From: Syntrophobacterales bacterium Delta_02
Lineage (GTDB): Bacteria; Desulfobacterota; Syntrophorhabdia; Syntrophorhabdales; Syntrophorhabdaceae
Assembly: GCA_001603955.1 (NCBI GenBank)
Contig: LVAA01000079.1
Location: 1-64,000, forward strand
Length of the DNA stretch: 64,000 nucleotides
Direction: 5' to 3'
Part shown: piece by piece, positions 1-10,382 of the stretch
Layout: every line of letters starts with the position of its first letter
Numbering within the stretch: position 1 is the first letter of the stretch
Program-made: the position numbers and the translations under genes
Notes under the pieces: generated by a model
Seen by the model: the letters and a program-made list of their open reading frames with translations, nothing else
What the model was told of the DNA's origin: nothing
Databases searched by the model: none

Positions 1-60
1 TCATTATCCTACAAGCATAAAGAACAGGCCATACTTTTAATAAGTTTTACCGGACACTAC

Positions 61-94
61 TGACTTAAAACCTAAAACTTGACACCGTCTTCTA
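61..94 (-). repeat. Stop-adjacent heptad repeat at the hisF 3' end (AGGTTTC family)
   Basis: hisF sense: TAGAAGACGGTGTCAAGTTTTAGGTTTTAAG, near-identical to the kinase 3' end TAGAAGACCGTTTCAAGTTTCAGGTTCCAGG. Confidence 0.6.
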
Positions 95-856
95 TAAATT
101 TACCGCTATCCCCTTCCCTTTCAGGTACTCCTTCACCTGGCGGACGGTGAAGGTGCGGAAGTGGAAGACCGATGCGGCCAGGAGAATGTCCGCCCCACCC
201 CGCACAACGCCTTCGTAGAAGTGCTCGAGTGTTCCCGCTCCGCCCGAGGCGATCACGGGCAGGGTCACCGCGCCGGATATGGCCTTCGTGAACTCCAGGT
301 CATACCCTTTCAGGGTCCCGTCCCCATCCATGCTAGTCGGCAGGATCATGCCGGCACCGAGTTCCTGGCAGCGCTTCGCCCATTCCACGGCGTCCTTGCC
401 GACGGGGGTCGTTCCGCCCGCTACGACAAGCTCGAAACCGGAAGGCATGACCGCGTTGCGCCTGGCATCCACGGCTATGACGATCTTCCCGCTCCCGAAC
501 CTGTCGGCGGCCTCCTTCACGAGGGCGGGGTTCCTGACGGCGGCGCTGTTCATGGAGACCCTGTCCGCCCCGGCCCCGAGGACGAGCTCGATGTCATCCG
601 TCGTGTTGATCCCGCCTCCCACGGTGAGGGGAATGGAGATCACCGAGGAGACTTGCTTGACCCATTCGAGCCGGGTCTTGCGGTTCTCGACGGTGGCCGC
701 GATGTCGAGCATCGCGAGCTCGTCCGCCCCTTCCTTTTGGTAATAGGCCGCGTTCTCGACGGGGTCTCCGGCATCCCTGAGATCAACAAAGTGGATGCCT
801 TTAACGACACGACCATTCTTCATATCAAGACAGGGCATGATCTTCACGGTCTTCAT
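92..856 (-). CDS. hisF: Imidazole glycerol phosphate synthase subunit HisF
   Basis: MKTVKIMPCLDMKNGRVVKGIHFVDLRDAGDPVENA... and VGGGINTTDDIELVLGAGADRVSMNSAAV are HisF TIM-barrel signatures; the listed ORF is over-extended and ATG at 854-856 (minus) is the likely start. Confidence 0.97.
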   Translation of the reverse strand: MKTVKIMPCLDMKNGRVVKGIHFVDLRDAGDPVENAAYYQKEGADELAMLDIAATVENRKTRLEWVKQVSSVISIPLTVGGGINTTDDIELVLGAGADRVSMNSAAVRNPALVKEAADRFGSGKIVIAVDARRNAVMPSGFELVVAGGTTPVGKDAVEWAKRCQELGAGMILPTSMDGDGTLKGYDLEFTKAISGAVTLPVIASGGAGTLEHFYEGVVRGGADILLAASVFHFRTFTVRQVKEYLKGKGIAVNL

Positions 857-1016
857 TGGTACACTCCTCATCTTTGGATTTCCGGCCGGCCTTCCCGGCC
901 CTCTGTGATTCATAATACATATTCGCTTTCTTCGTTCCCTGTCAAGAGGCCTTCTTCGGCGGGCCGGGGAAATGGCTTGCGAGCCCGTGTGGATTTTTGT
1001 AAAGTTAATCAACGGG

Positions 1017-1034
1017 TAACCGATAATATCGTTA
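1017..1034. promoter_or_regulatory. Near-perfect palindrome TAACCGATAATATCGTTA in the hisF/MCP divergent intergenic region; possible operator
   Basis: Inverted arms CGATA/TATCG read directly, upstream of the MCP GTG start. Confidence 0.3.
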
Positions 1035-1114
1035 AAGGCATAATTCACCACCTTGCGTCGATCAGAAGGCCTCCGCACACGTGCGATGAAAAATGAACCG
1101 GGAGGTATGTTCAC

Positions 1115-2761
1115 GTGAAGATCGAAAAACTCAGGAACCTCGGCATTTTCTACAAGATCATGGGGATCTCGGCTGTTGCCATCGTCGTCATCATCCTCTG
1201 GAACATCCTTTACCTTCTCCCCCAGATGGAGCGGACCATGCTGAAGGAGAAACAGAACGCCGTCAAGGACGTTGTCGACGTCGCGTTCAGCATGCTCAAC
1301 GATTACGACAAGAGGGTGAAGACACACGAGATCGAGCTGGGCATGGCACAGATGGCAGCCATAAAGTCGGTCCAGCAGCTTCGCTATCGCGGCGAGAATT
1401 ACTTCTGGATAAACGACACACAGCCCAGGATGATCGTAAACCCCGTCATGGTAGACCTGGAAGGACAGGACGTCTCCGGTTTCGAGGATCCCAAGACAAA
1501 GAGGAAGATCTTCGTTGAGATGACCGCCGTGGCAAAGGATAAGAAGGCGGGCTTCTATGAATACAACTGGAAGAGACCGGGGGCAACATCCTTCTCCACG
1601 AAGCAATCCTATATAAAGTTCTTTGAACCCTGGGGATGGGTGATAGGGTCGGGTATGTTCCTCGATGACGTGAACCGGGAGATCACGAAATTCCGCTGGA
1701 TCATCATCGGCACGACCCTCGTTCTCGCCTTTTTCGTGCTCGGGTTGAGCTATCTCATCGCCAACAACATACGCAGGAACCTCAACAAGGCGGTCGACGC
1801 CAGCAAGTCCCTGTCGGAAGGCGATCTCAGCATCGATATCGGCGCCACCGGTTCCGACGAAACGGGACAGCTGCTGCAGTCGATGAAGAATATGATAGGC
1901 TCCTTCAACACGATGATCGGCAGCATCAAATCCTCCGTCGACAGCCTCGACACGTCTGTGGAGACCATCAAGACACTCGCCGACAAGACCTCGGAAGGAA
2001 CGCGGACGCAGGCCGACCAGGCGAACCAGATATCGGTTTCGGCTGAAGAGATGAGTCAGACCATCGTGGACGTCGCAAACAACGCCAGCGGTGTCAAGGA
2101 CGCCTCGACAAACGCGATGGAAGCCGCGATAACGGGAAAGAAGGTCACCCAGGAGGCCGTCGCCGAGGTCAACAAGGTCCAGCATTCCTCCACTGAACTG
2201 GCAAGCACCATCCAGAAACTCAATCAACGCGTCAGCGAGGTAGCCAAGATCATAACCATAATAGATGACATAGCCGACCAGACGAACCTCCTGGCGCTCA
2301 ACGCGGCCATCGAGGCGGCGCGTGCGGGGGAACACGGTCGCGGCTTTGCCGTCGTCGCCGACGAGGTGAAAAAGCTCGCCGAGAAGACAATGAACGCGAC
2401 AAAGGAGATCACGACCCATCTGACCACGGTTCAAAAGGAATCGGAGGAGACAACGAGGTCGATGGAGGTCACATCGGCCGAGGTTGAGAGGGTAACGCAG
2501 TACATGAAGGAGGTCGAGCAATCGCTGGGCAACATCGTTTCTTCTTCCGAGCAGGTGCGCGACCAGATCCTGCAGATCGCCACCGCCGTCGAGCAACAGT
2601 CGGCGAGCTCCGAAGAGATAGCGAGGAACATCACCTCCACGTCCGGCATAGCCAAGGAGATCGAAGGGGTATCGAGCCAGGTGATGTTCGAGGTGAACAA
2701 GCTTGTCGAGATCACGCAGGTGCTGGGAAGCTCTGCGGCCCAGTTCAAAATAAGAGCCTGA
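1115..2761 (+). CDS. Methyl-accepting chemotaxis protein with periplasmic single Cache (sCache_2-like) domain, HAMP and signalling domain
   Basis: Two TM helices, [31 protein letters not shown] Cache motif, [38 protein letters not shown] hairpin tip. Confidence 0.95.
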   Translation: MKIEKLRNLGIFYKIMGISAVAIVVIILWNILYLLPQMERTMLKEKQNAVKDVVDVAFSMLNDYDKRVKTHEIELGMAQMAAIKSVQQLRYRGENYFWINDTQPRMIVNPVMVDLEGQDVSGFEDPKTKRKIFVEMTAVAKDKKAGFYEYNWKRPGATSFSTKQSYIKFFEPWGWVIGSGMFLDDVNREITKFRWIIIGTTLVLAFFVLGLSYLIANNIRRNLNKAVDASKSLSEGDLSIDIGATGSDETGQLLQSMKNMIGSFNTMIGSIKSSVDSLDTSVETIKTLADKTSEGTRTQADQANQISVSAEEMSQTIVDVANNASGVKDASTNAMEAAITGKKVTQEAVAEVNKVQHSSTELASTIQKLNQRVSEVAKIITIIDDIADQTNLLALNAAIEAARAGEHGRGFAVVADEVKKLAEKTMNATKEITTHLTTVQKESEETTRSMEVTSAEVERVTQYMKEVEQSLGNIVSSSEQVRDQILQIATAVEQQSASSEEIARNITSTSGIAKEIEGVSSQVMFEVNKLVEITQVLGSSAAQFKIRA

Positions 2762-2853
2762 GAGGCGGCTTTAGGGGGTTACGGGGTAATGGGGTGAGCC
2801 GCTGGAGGGGATGCGGGCATACGGGTTTTCTTCCGTGTGCCCCTTCTTTTGGT

Positions 2854-3393
2854 TTACAAGAGCCCTTCTTTCCATTTCTCTATCTGCCGCCTGAAGGCTC
2901 GGCGGACATCCGCGGACGCATCCTTCCACATCGGCCACGCCTCGATATTGGGCTCCACGCTGTCTCCCTTGATACCTGATGCGGCAAGTTCCTCGGTTAT
3001 GCGGGAACGAATAGAACCTCGTATCCTTTCGAGTTCCCTGAGGCACTCCTTTTCAACGGCCAGCAATTCCCTGCGGGCCTTCTCGTCGACGACGAAACCG
3101 ATGAAGGAGAACAGAGGGGCCATACCGGCAACATCGTCCCCCGTCTCGAACTCGTCGGTAAAGATGTCGAGGGCGATCTTTCTCTTCCGGGCACTGTCAC
3201 ATTCGAGCGCGTCGAGCTGGGCTTTTGTTTCGTCATCGCCGGAAAGGCCCTCACGATAACGCCGGTAGATCGTCATCATCCCGGCAGCAAGTTCCTTGAG
3301 GGCGAGGGACCTTTTTTCCCTGTCGTCCATGACAAGATCCTTCGTCTTCTCCATGGCCAATTCAATGGCGCTCTTTATCTCAGCCATGATCAC
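2854..3393 (-). CDS. Hypothetical protein, alpha-helical, 179 aa
   Basis: Intact ORF with charged helical composition; no family recognised. Confidence 0.65.
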   Translation of the reverse strand: MIMAEIKSAIELAMEKTKDLVMDDREKRSLALKELAAGMMTIYRRYREGLSGDDETKAQLDALECDSARKRKIALDIFTDEFETGDDVAGMAPLFSFIGFVVDEKARRELLAVEKECLRELERIRGSIRSRITEELAASGIKGDSVEPNIEAWPMWKDASADVRRAFRRQIEKWKEGLL

Positions 3394-3785
3394 TCTCCCA
3401 TGTCTGTCCTCAGGGCATCGGTCTTGTCATAGTACTGAGGGCTGTACTCGATGACCAGGGAATCCTCGATGCCCTCGAAGCGGTGGCCGACACGGGTCCC
3501 GACACGGACCTTCATGCCCTTTTCAAGAAGGCGGGTCTCTTTCCCGCCGCCCGCGAGATCGGCAAAGACGGCCTTGATAGCACCGCGGACGACGTAAAAG
3601 GCCTCTTCCTTGCGCTCGTGGTAATGGCCGCCCCGAAACTGTCCCTTGCGCAGCTCGAAAAAGGCAAGGTGGCCAATGTCTTCCCGCCAGGATATCTGCA
3701 CAAACTCACCTTTTTCGTCGACCCAGCGTTTCGCTCCGTCCAGTTCCTTGTCCTCGGGGAGGTATTCGATGATCACCCTGTCCAT
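3390..3785 (-). CDS. Cupin-domain protein
   Basis: GHYHERKEEAFYVVRGAIKAVF...VGHRFEGIEDSLVIEYSP cupin motifs; start at 3783-3785. Confidence 0.85.
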   Translation of the reverse strand: MDRVIIEYLPEDKELDGAKRWVDEKGEFVQISWREDIGHLAFFELRKGQFRGGHYHERKEEAFYVVRGAIKAVFADLAGGGKETRLLEKGMKVRVGTRVGHRFEGIEDSLVIEYSPQYYDKTDALRTDMGE

Positions 3786-3808
3786 TGTCGTGCCCTGTCC
3801 GCCAGGCC

Positions 3809-4330
3809 CTACAGCGGCCTCATCCCTTTTTCGAGATACTTCCTGGCCAGGTCGATGTAAAGTTGTTTTCCCATGTCCCAGAATTCCATGTCCTTCGGGG
3901 CGATCTTTCTGATGACGCGCATGGGGTTCCCGCCGACGACGACGCCCGCTGCCACCACCTGCCGCATCCTGATAACGGTCCCCTCGGCAACGATGGTGCC
4001 GTCGCCGACCTCGCTCTCTATGCTGAGGACCGCTCCCATGCCGACCACGACCGAATCCCCTATCCTGGCAGCGTGTATGACGGCTCCGTGGCCGATCGTG
4101 ACCCTCTCCCCAATACGGCACTGCCTGTCGGGCGGCGCGTGGACCACGACACCCTCTTCCACGGCCGTTCCGCTTCCCACCACGATGGAACCGTAGTCTC
4201 CCCGGAGTATGGCCCCGTGGCCTATGTAGCAGTTGTCACCGATGACGACATCGCCGATCACGTGGGCAATGTCGCTCACATAACTGTCCTTGCCGACCGT
4301 TGGCCTTCGTCCGTCGTATTCATAAAGCAT
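3809..4330 (-). CDS. Gamma-carbonic anhydrase-like left-handed beta-helix protein (YrdA/PaaY family)
   Basis: Hexapeptide repeats, GDVVIGDNCYIGHGAILRGDYGSIVVGSGTAVEEGVVVHAPP...IGHGAVIHAARIGD. Confidence 0.9.
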   Translation of the reverse strand: MLYEYDGRRPTVGKDSYVSDIAHVIGDVVIGDNCYIGHGAILRGDYGSIVVGSGTAVEEGVVVHAPPDRQCRIGERVTIGHGAVIHAARIGDSVVVGMGAVLSIESEVGDGTIVAEGTVIRMRQVVAAGVVVGGNPMRVIRKIAPKDMEFWDMGKQLYIDLARKYLEKGMRPL

Positions 4331-4363
4331 GTATTCCGCCTTCCGTTCCTTCGGAAAAGAGGC

Positions 4364-5194
4364 TTATTTGCCGTCGGGCGCCTTCTTTTCCGGTTCGCCC
4401 GTTCTCTTCTCAGAGGTGTCCGTTCTCTGGTCCGGTGCATCCGCCTTCTTCTCCGGCGTGTCCGTCCTCTGGTCGTTGATCTTGAGCGCGGCCTCTATCG
4501 CGGGAAAATTCGCACCCATGACGAGGTCCTTGCCGTTGATGATGAACATCGGGGTGCCGGTGACGCCGATCTGGCCCCCTATCTGTTTATGGGCGTTCAA
4601 CAGGTCCACTGCCTCCTGTTTCTTGCACACCGTGAACTTCTGCGTATCAAGCTTTCCTTTCATCGTCTCTTCGTAGGCCTTTGCCCTGTCGGAGGAACAA
4701 AAGATGTACTTGACCTTGTTCTCCGCGTCCCTGTGGGAAGGCAGGGGGAAGAAGAAAACGTACCGTGTCAGGTCCTTCCTGGATCCGAAGTACGACGCAG
4801 CCCGGCGGCAGAAGGGACAATCGGGGTCGGTGAACTCTATGACCGTCTGCTTCCCGCTGCCGATCCTGATCGCCTTGTCGAGGGGTATCTTCTTCACGTT
4901 GGCCACGAGTATCTCCGACTTTCTCTCTTCCGTCAGGTTCTTGCCCATACTGTCGATAATCTCGCCGACGAAGAGAAGCCCTTTCTCCTCGAAAAAATAG
5001 ATGATATCCCCGCCCTTCGAGACCTCATAGAGGCCCTTGACGGGTGTCGGCCGAATGGAATCGAAGGGTATCTGCGGATAGGCCTTCTTGAACACCTCCT
5101 CGTAAGGCTCGGCACACAGGCCGACCGACACGAAAAGCAGGGAAAGACCGATCGCGATCATTGCTATATACAGGAATGAAGATTTCTTTTTCAC
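4364..5194 (-). CDS. DsbC/DsbG-like periplasmic thiol:disulfide interchange protein with CPFC active site and repetitive hydrophilic C-terminal tail
   Basis: Signal peptide, VIEFTDPDCPFCRRAASYF, GVTGTPMFIING; tail DQRTDTPEKKADAPDQRTDTSEKRTGEPEKKAPDGK. Confidence 0.85.
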   Translation of the reverse strand: MKKKSSFLYIAMIAIGLSLLFVSVGLCAEPYEEVFKKAYPQIPFDSIRPTPVKGLYEVSKGGDIIYFFEEKGLLFVGEIIDSMGKNLTEERKSEILVANVKKIPLDKAIRIGSGKQTVIEFTDPDCPFCRRAASYFGSRKDLTRYVFFFPLPSHRDAENKVKYIFCSSDRAKAYEETMKGKLDTQKFTVCKKQEAVDLLNAHKQIGGQIGVTGTPMFIINGKDLVMGANFPAIEAALKINDQRTDTPEKKADAPDQRTDTSEKRTGEPEKKAPDGK

Positions 5195-5307
5195 GGTTCC
5201 TCCGGGCGGAATTAATGGTCAAATATACCACCGACAGGGGGCAATTTCCATGACTAATTAGCCCGATGCCGGCCGGCCGCCCTATGCGCATGGCTCTTCG
5301 GATGCCG

Positions 5308-6003
5308 TTACCGGCGCCAGGCCAGCCGCCTCTCGAGCCAGCGGGAAAGGCTCGTGAAAGCATAGCAGATGCTGAAATAGACAACGGCAACGAAGAAGAA
5401 GATCTCCGTGGGATAGGCTATGGTCCTGTTGTTGATCTGCGTCGCCACGTGGGTCAGCTCGGAAACACCGACGATAAAGGCAAGGGACGTGTCCTTTATC
5501 ATGGAAACGAACTGGTTCACGAAGGAGGGTATCATGTTCCGCAAACCCTGGGGCAGCACGATGTAGACCATTACCTGCCGGGGGGAGAGGCCCGTCGAGA
5601 GGCCCGCCTCCGTCTGGCCTCTCGGGATGCCGTCGATGCCCGCCTTTACGATCTGGGACATATAGGCGGACGTGAAAAGGGTGAGCGCCATGATAACGGT
5701 CCAGTTCTCCGAGACGGCCCGTCCCATGAAGGCGGGCAGAAGGAAATACATCCAGAAAATGACCATCAGGAGCGGCATCCCCCTGATGATGTTCACGATG
5801 GCAAGAGACGCGTACCTGACGGCGCGATTGTGGGAAATGTTGAGCATGCCCAGGATAAGGCCGCCGAAGAAGGAAAGGACACAGGCGACAACGGCCAGAT
5901 AAAGGGTGAGCGCTATGCCTCCGAGGGACCCGTGGGGGAAACGGCCCACGAAGAAGTATGTCAGGTTGCGCCAGATGACGGTGAAATCGAACCCGGCCTC
6001 CAT
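5308..6003 (-). CDS. Amino acid ABC transporter permease (HisM/GlnP family)
   Basis: IVNIIRGMPLLMVIFWMYF and GIDGIPRGQTEAGLSTGLSPRQVMVYIVLPQGLRNMIPSF EAA-loop motif. Confidence 0.93.
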   Translation of the reverse strand: MEAGFDFTVIWRNLTYFFVGRFPHGSLGGIALTLYLAVVACVLSFFGGLILGMLNISHNRAVRYASLAIVNIIRGMPLLMVIFWMYFLLPAFMGRAVSENWTVIMALTLFTSAYMSQIVKAGIDGIPRGQTEAGLSTGLSPRQVMVYIVLPQGLRNMIPSFVNQFVSMIKDTSLAFIVGVSELTHVATQINNRTIAYPTEIFFFVAVVYFSICYAFTSLSRWLERRLAWRR

Positions 6004-6004
6004 G

Positions 6005-6712
6005 TCACCTCACCCTCACGGGACTGAGCACTTTCCTGCCGTACAGCGTCATAAAACCCGCGATCACCAGGGATATCACCACGTATACAAGGGTCGCCGC
6101 AGTGAATGCCTCGAAGCCCTTGAAGGTGTAGGATTCCACCTGTCGGGCCTGGTAGGTAAGTTCCATTACCCCTATCGTCATGGCAAGGGACGAGTTCTTC
6201 GTAAGGTTGAGAAACTGGTTGATGAGCGGCGGCACGGTGATCCTCACCGCCTGGGGCAGGATGATGTACCGCATCGACTGGATATAGGAGAACCCGCTGC
6301 TGCGGGCCGCCTCCATCTGTTCCCTGGGGATGGACCTGATGCCGGAGCGTACATCCTCGGCGATGAAGGCAGAAGTGTATATCGTGAGCGCTATCACCGC
6401 GGCGGCGAACTCGAAATTCGTCTTGACCAGCCAGTCATTCACCGCCATGGGCAATATCTTGTAGGAACCGAAATACCAGAAGAAGATCTGGACGAGAAGC
6501 GGGGTGTTCCGAAAGAACTCGAGGTAACCATGGGCAAACCACCTCACGGGCCCGAGGCTGCTCATGCGCATGACGGCGATGAGAAGACCGAGGAAAAAGG
6601 AAAGGACGATGGATACAAGGGAAAGCTGGAAGGTCACCTTGATGCCGGACAGCAGCCACCCGGCGTACTGCCCGGACAGGACAACGGACCAGTCAAAGTG
6701 ATACGTGAGCAT
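6005..6712 (-). CDS. Amino acid ABC transporter permease
   Basis: EFFRNTPLLVQIFFWYFG; GIRSIPREQMEAARSSGFSYIQSMRYIILPQAVRITVPPLINQF. Confidence 0.93.
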   Translation of the reverse strand: MLTYHFDWSVVLSGQYAGWLLSGIKVTFQLSLVSIVLSFFLGLLIAVMRMSSLGPVRWFAHGYLEFFRNTPLLVQIFFWYFGSYKILPMAVNDWLVKTNFEFAAAVIALTIYTSAFIAEDVRSGIRSIPREQMEAARSSGFSYIQSMRYIILPQAVRITVPPLINQFLNLTKNSSLAMTIGVMELTYQARQVESYTFKGFEAFTAATLVYVVISLVIAGFMTLYGRKVLSPVRVR

Positions 6713-6751
6713 CCCGTGCGACCCCTTTCACGCCGCCGTGGTATCCATCCG

Positions 6752-7567
6752 CTACTTTCCGGCCGTGATCGTGAAGTTCCTCTTGAGCGGTGCCTGGGAG
6801 GCGGGCCCGAACCATTTATTGAAGATCTTCTTCGCTTCCCCGCTCTTCTCCATCTCGACAAGGGTCCTGTTCACGAATGCGACGAAATTTCTGTCGCCCT
6901 TGCGCACGCCCAGTCCGTAAGGCTCATCGGAGATCTGGATGTCGGGGATCTCATATCTGTCCCTGTTCGGCGCCTTACTGAGAAGATTGGCAAGGATGGA
7001 TTCGTCCGTGGTAACAGCGAACACCTTGCCCTGATGGAGGGCGAGGAGGGCCTGGGGATAATCGTCGAAGGAGAGTATCGTCGCTTTGGGCAGTGCCTTC
7101 CGGGCATTCTGCTCCGAGGTCGATCCCTTCGCGGTCCCTATCCTTTTACCGTCAAGGTCGGCCAGCGACCTGACGGTGCCCTTCTTCACGATGAATTTCT
7201 GTCCCGTGAAAAAATAGGTGTTGCTGAAGTCGATCTGCTTTGCCCGCTCAGGCGTCCTTGTCATCGTAGCGGCGATAATGTCTATGTTCCCCTCGGTAAG
7301 CTGGGGCATGCGGCTTGCCGACGTGACGGGCTTGAGTTCGAGCTTCACGCCCAGCTTTCGCGCGATCGCTTTGACGAAATCGACGTCGTAGCCCACGATC
7401 TCGCGGGTCTTCTCGTCGACAAAACCGAAGCCGGGGGTCGAATCCTTGACGCCGGCGACGAGAACCCCTTTCTTCTTCACGGCCTCCAGGGTATCCGCGG
7501 CGGAGGCGACACCTCCCACCGCTACGGCGAAGAAAAATGCCGCCACCATCACGACCAGTCTCCTCAT
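6752..7567 (-). CDS. Amino acid ABC transporter substrate-binding protein (SBP_bac_3)
   Basis: Signal peptide, GFVDEKTREIVGYDVDFVKAIARKLGVKLELKPVT; adjacent to the permeases. Confidence 0.93.
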   Translation of the reverse strand: MRRLVVMVAAFFFAVAVGGVASAADTLEAVKKKGVLVAGVKDSTPGFGFVDEKTREIVGYDVDFVKAIARKLGVKLELKPVTSASRMPQLTEGNIDIIAATMTRTPERAKQIDFSNTYFFTGQKFIVKKGTVRSLADLDGKRIGTAKGSTSEQNARKALPKATILSFDDYPQALLALHQGKVFAVTTDESILANLLSKAPNRDRYEIPDIQISDEPYGLGVRKGDRNFVAFVNRTLVEMEKSGEAKKIFNKWFGPASQAPLKRNFTITAGK

Positions 7568-7593
7568 GGGATCCCTCCTTTATTGATATCAGT

Positions 7594-8328
7594 TCAGTGC
7601 ATGGGCGACAGGACTTCCTTCAGGAACTGCCGCGCCCGTTCGTGCCTCGGGTTCTGGAAGAACTCCTCGGGGCGGGCGTCTTCCAGTATCATCCCCTCGT
7701 CCATGAAGACCACCCTGTCCGACACCTCCCGCGCGAAACCCATCTCGTGGGTCACGACCATCATGGTCATCCCTGATTCGGCAAGGCCCTTCATGACAAG
7801 GAGCACCTCCCCTATCATCTCCGGATCAAGGGCCGACGTCGGTTCGTCGAAGAGCATGATGCGCGGTCTCATCGCCAGCGCACGGGCGATGGCAACACGC
7901 TGCTGCTGTCCTCCCGACAGCTGGGTCGGATAGGCGTCGCGCTTCCCGGCGAGACCGACCCGTTCAAGCAGCGCCATCGCGTCTTCCTCGGCCTCTTTCC
8001 TCGTCATCTTCCTGATCTTGATGGGCGCGAGGGTGATATTCCTGAGGACGGAGATATGCGGGTAGAGATTGAACTGCTGGAAGACCATCCCGATCTCCGC
8101 GCGAAGCCTGTTGATGTCCGTAGCTCTGTTGCCCAGGTCCATGCCGTCCACAACGAGGAAGCCGCTGTCGATGGGCTCGAGCCTGTTGATCGTCCTGATA
8201 AGGGTCGATTTACCCGAACCCGAAGGGCCGCAGACCACCACCACCTCCCCCGGATCGACATGGAGGTCAATCTCTTTGAGTACATGCAGTTCCTTGAACC
8301 ACTTATTGACCTTCTTGAAGGTGATCAT
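7594..8328 (-). CDS. Amino acid ABC transporter ATP-binding protein (GlnQ family)
   Basis: [64 protein letters not shown] start at 8326-8328, so the listed ORF is N-terminally extended. Confidence 0.94.
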   Translation of the reverse strand: MITFKKVNKWFKELHVLKEIDLHVDPGEVVVVCGPSGSGKSTLIRTINRLEPIDSGFLVVDGMDLGNRATDINRLRAEIGMVFQQFNLYPHISVLRNITLAPIKIRKMTRKEAEEDAMALLERVGLAGKRDAYPTQLSGGQQQRVAIARALAMRPRIMLFDEPTSALDPEMIGEVLLVMKGLAESGMTMMVVTHEMGFAREVSDRVVFMDEGMILEDARPEEFFQNPRHERARQFLKEVLSPMH

Positions 8329-8392
8329 CCCCGCCCCATACGTCCTTGTATCTCCGGTGCGTCCTATCGGTCCCGTGAGGCCCCTTTCGATC

Positions 8393-9043
8393 CTATCCTT
8401 CACCCTCCAGCAACTCCACAACCCCCCGAATATCATCAAAGATGTGGTCGGCCCCCGCATTCATGAACTGCGTGCGGGAGGTCCTGCCGGTGAGCACCCC
8501 TGCCGTCAGGGTCCCGAAGGCCCTGCCTGCTTCTATATCCGTCGGATGGTCGCCCACAAGAACGGTCTCGCCCGGCGCGACCTGCAAGGCCTCGAGGGCC
8601 AGGCGCACGTGCTCGGGGTTGGGTTTCACGTAGCGGGTGTCGTCGCGGGTCACCACGGTATCGACATGGCCGGCGAGATCGGGAAATACGGTGTCGATCA
8701 CCTCAATACAGGTCCTGGTGATTATCCCGACCTTCACCCCTTTCGATCTCAACCGGGTAAGAGTGTCCTTTGCGTAAGGATAGAGGGATTTACCCCGTGC
8801 GGCCTCCACCTCGAGGAGACGCAATTCCTGAAACGCCCTGTGCCGGAAGCGGGGACCGTCTTCGGCGAGGGTGTCCGCGACGGCATGGATCATCTCGAGA
8901 ATGTACTGGTGCGCCTGGGAAGCAAGAACGGACTCATCGACGTATTCCCTGGCCGTCTCCTCCACCTTCGCCCTGAGGAGGGAGAAGTCAAGGGTGAGAG
9001 GGGTCAGTGTGCCGTCAAAATCGAATATCGCCGCGCGTATCAT
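8393..9043 (-). CDS. HAD-superfamily hydrolase (phosphoglycolate phosphatase-like)
   Basis: [53 protein letters not shown]. Confidence 0.9.
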   Translation of the reverse strand: MIRAAIFDFDGTLTPLTLDFSLLRAKVEETAREYVDESVLASQAHQYILEMIHAVADTLAEDGPRFRHRAFQELRLLEVEAARGKSLYPYAKDTLTRLRSKGVKVGIITRTCIEVIDTVFPDLAGHVDTVVTRDDTRYVKPNPEHVRLALEALQVAPGETVLVGDHPTDIEAGRAFGTLTAGVLTGRTSRTQFMNAGADHIFDDIRGVVELLEGEG

Positions 9044-9095
9044 GGATCAAGGGACCTGCCGGTTTTCGGGGGCCGCTAGAAGCAGCCTTCGCTCG

Positions 9096-10241
9096 CTAAA
9101 GGTCTTTGAGACAGTCTGTCGCGGCGGCAACGCCCGCCCCCATCGTGAAGGCATAGCCAAGGTCCCTGAGCGCGAACTCGATGGCCGCGACGGCCGTTAT
9201 GACATCGTACTTGTCTGCGTAGCCGAGGGTCGCCAAACGAAATATCTTCCCTTTCAGCTGGTCCTGTCCGCCGGCGCCGGTGACCCCGTACTTCTTCCAG
9301 AGGGTCTTGTATACCGCCTGTCCGTCAATGCCTTCCGGGGCGCAGATGGCCGTGACCGCCGGAGAGGGATTCCTGGAGAACACCTCGAGGCCGATCGCCC
9401 TGGCGCCTTCCCGGGTCGCCCTGGCAAGCATGTCGCTCCTGCGGTAGACATTTTCCAGGCCTTCCTCCCTGAGGAGCCGCAAGGACTCCCTCAAGCCCAC
9501 GATCAGCGAGATGGCGGGGGTGAAGTTGGTCTGGTTCTTTTTCAGATTGTCCCGCTCCTTTGCCCAGTTGAAATAGAACCTGGGCATCCGGGAAGCCTTG
9601 CTGAACTCCCAGGCCTTGTCGCTGACCCCGGCAAAGGCCAGCCCCGGCGGGAGCATAAGGGCCTTCTGGGACCCGCCTATCAGGACGTCGATGCCCCAGT
9701 CGTCCATGGGCAGGGCAAAGACCCCCACACCGGTTATCCCGTCGACGACCATCAACGTGCCGGGACACCCCCTGACGATGTCGGCAACCTCCTTCACGGG
9801 GAACATGGTCCCTGTGGACGTCTCCGTTGCCTGCATGTAGACCGCCTTCGCGTCGGGGTTCTCCCTGAGGGTCCTTTCGACCGCCGCGGGGTCGAGGACA
9901 TCACCCCAGGGGAGGTCGATGTTCACGGACTCCACGCCATAGGCACTGCAGATCTCCGCCCACCGTTCTCCGAACTTGCCGCTGCGGACCACGATGGCCT
10001 TGTCCCCCGGTGAAAGCATGTTCGTCACGGCGCCTTCCATCGCGCCTGTGCCCGATGATGAGAAAATGAGCACCTCGTTCGCGGTGCCGAAGAGATGTCT
10101 CAAGTTCTCCCTGACCTCATCCACCACTACTTCGAACATGGGATTGCGGTGATGGACCATGGGCTCCGCCATCTTGAGTAATACCTCCGGCGGGATCTGG
10201 GTCGGGCCCGGTGCGAGCAAGTACCGTTTAAGCATCATCAA
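9096..10241 (-). CDS. Class V aminotransferase, alanine-glyoxylate / serine-pyruvate aminotransferase family
   Basis: LLAPGPTQIPPEVLLKMAEPMVHHRNPMF; VDGITGVG; GGSQKALMLPPGLAF (PLP lysine). Confidence 0.92.
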   Translation of the reverse strand: MMMLKRYLLAPGPTQIPPEVLLKMAEPMVHHRNPMFEVVVDEVRENLRHLFGTANEVLIFSSSGTGAMEGAVTNMLSPGDKAIVVRSGKFGERWAEICSAYGVESVNIDLPWGDVLDPAAVERTLRENPDAKAVYMQATETSTGTMFPVKEVADIVRGCPGTLMVVDGITGVGVFALPMDDWGIDVLIGGSQKALMLPPGLAFAGVSDKAWEFSKASRMPRFYFNWAKERDNLKKNQTNFTPAISLIVGLRESLRLLREEGLENVYRRSDMLARATREGARAIGLEVFSRNPSPAVTAICAPEGIDGQAVYKTLWKKYGVTGAGGQDQLKGKIFRLATLGYADKYDVITAVAAIEFALRDLGYAFTMGAGVAAATDCLKDL

Positions 10242-10324
10242 TCTCCTTAATTTTAATGCTAGTTTCTAACAAATTCGTCTCAAAAGCGTCAAGCAAAATG
10301 ATATTACAAAAGGTCTGCCGTTTA

Positions 10325-10333
10325 TGCTATATT
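10325..10333 (+). promoter_or_regulatory. Putative extended -10 promoter element TGCTATATT upstream of the iscU-like gene
   Basis: TGN-TATATT about 50 nt upstream of the ATG. Confidence 0.45.
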
Positions 10334-10382
10334 TCACCTATACGATTCGTCCCGTCCTCGCGGGGAACAACAGGAGGCAACA

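Noticed and set aside
857-2596. N-terminal extension of the hisF ORF (834 aa) antisense to the MCP gene
   Set aside because: High-GC open antisense frame; the MCP on the + strand is unmistakable and HisF begins at 856.
3785-5179. 464-aa + strand ORF opposite the carbonic anhydrase and DsbC-like genes
   Set aside because: Shadow ORF with atypical His/Asp/Arg-rich composition; the minus strand holds recognisable families.
5906-7933. 675-aa + strand ORF opposite the ABC transporter
   Set aside because: Antisense shadow of well-supported transporter genes.
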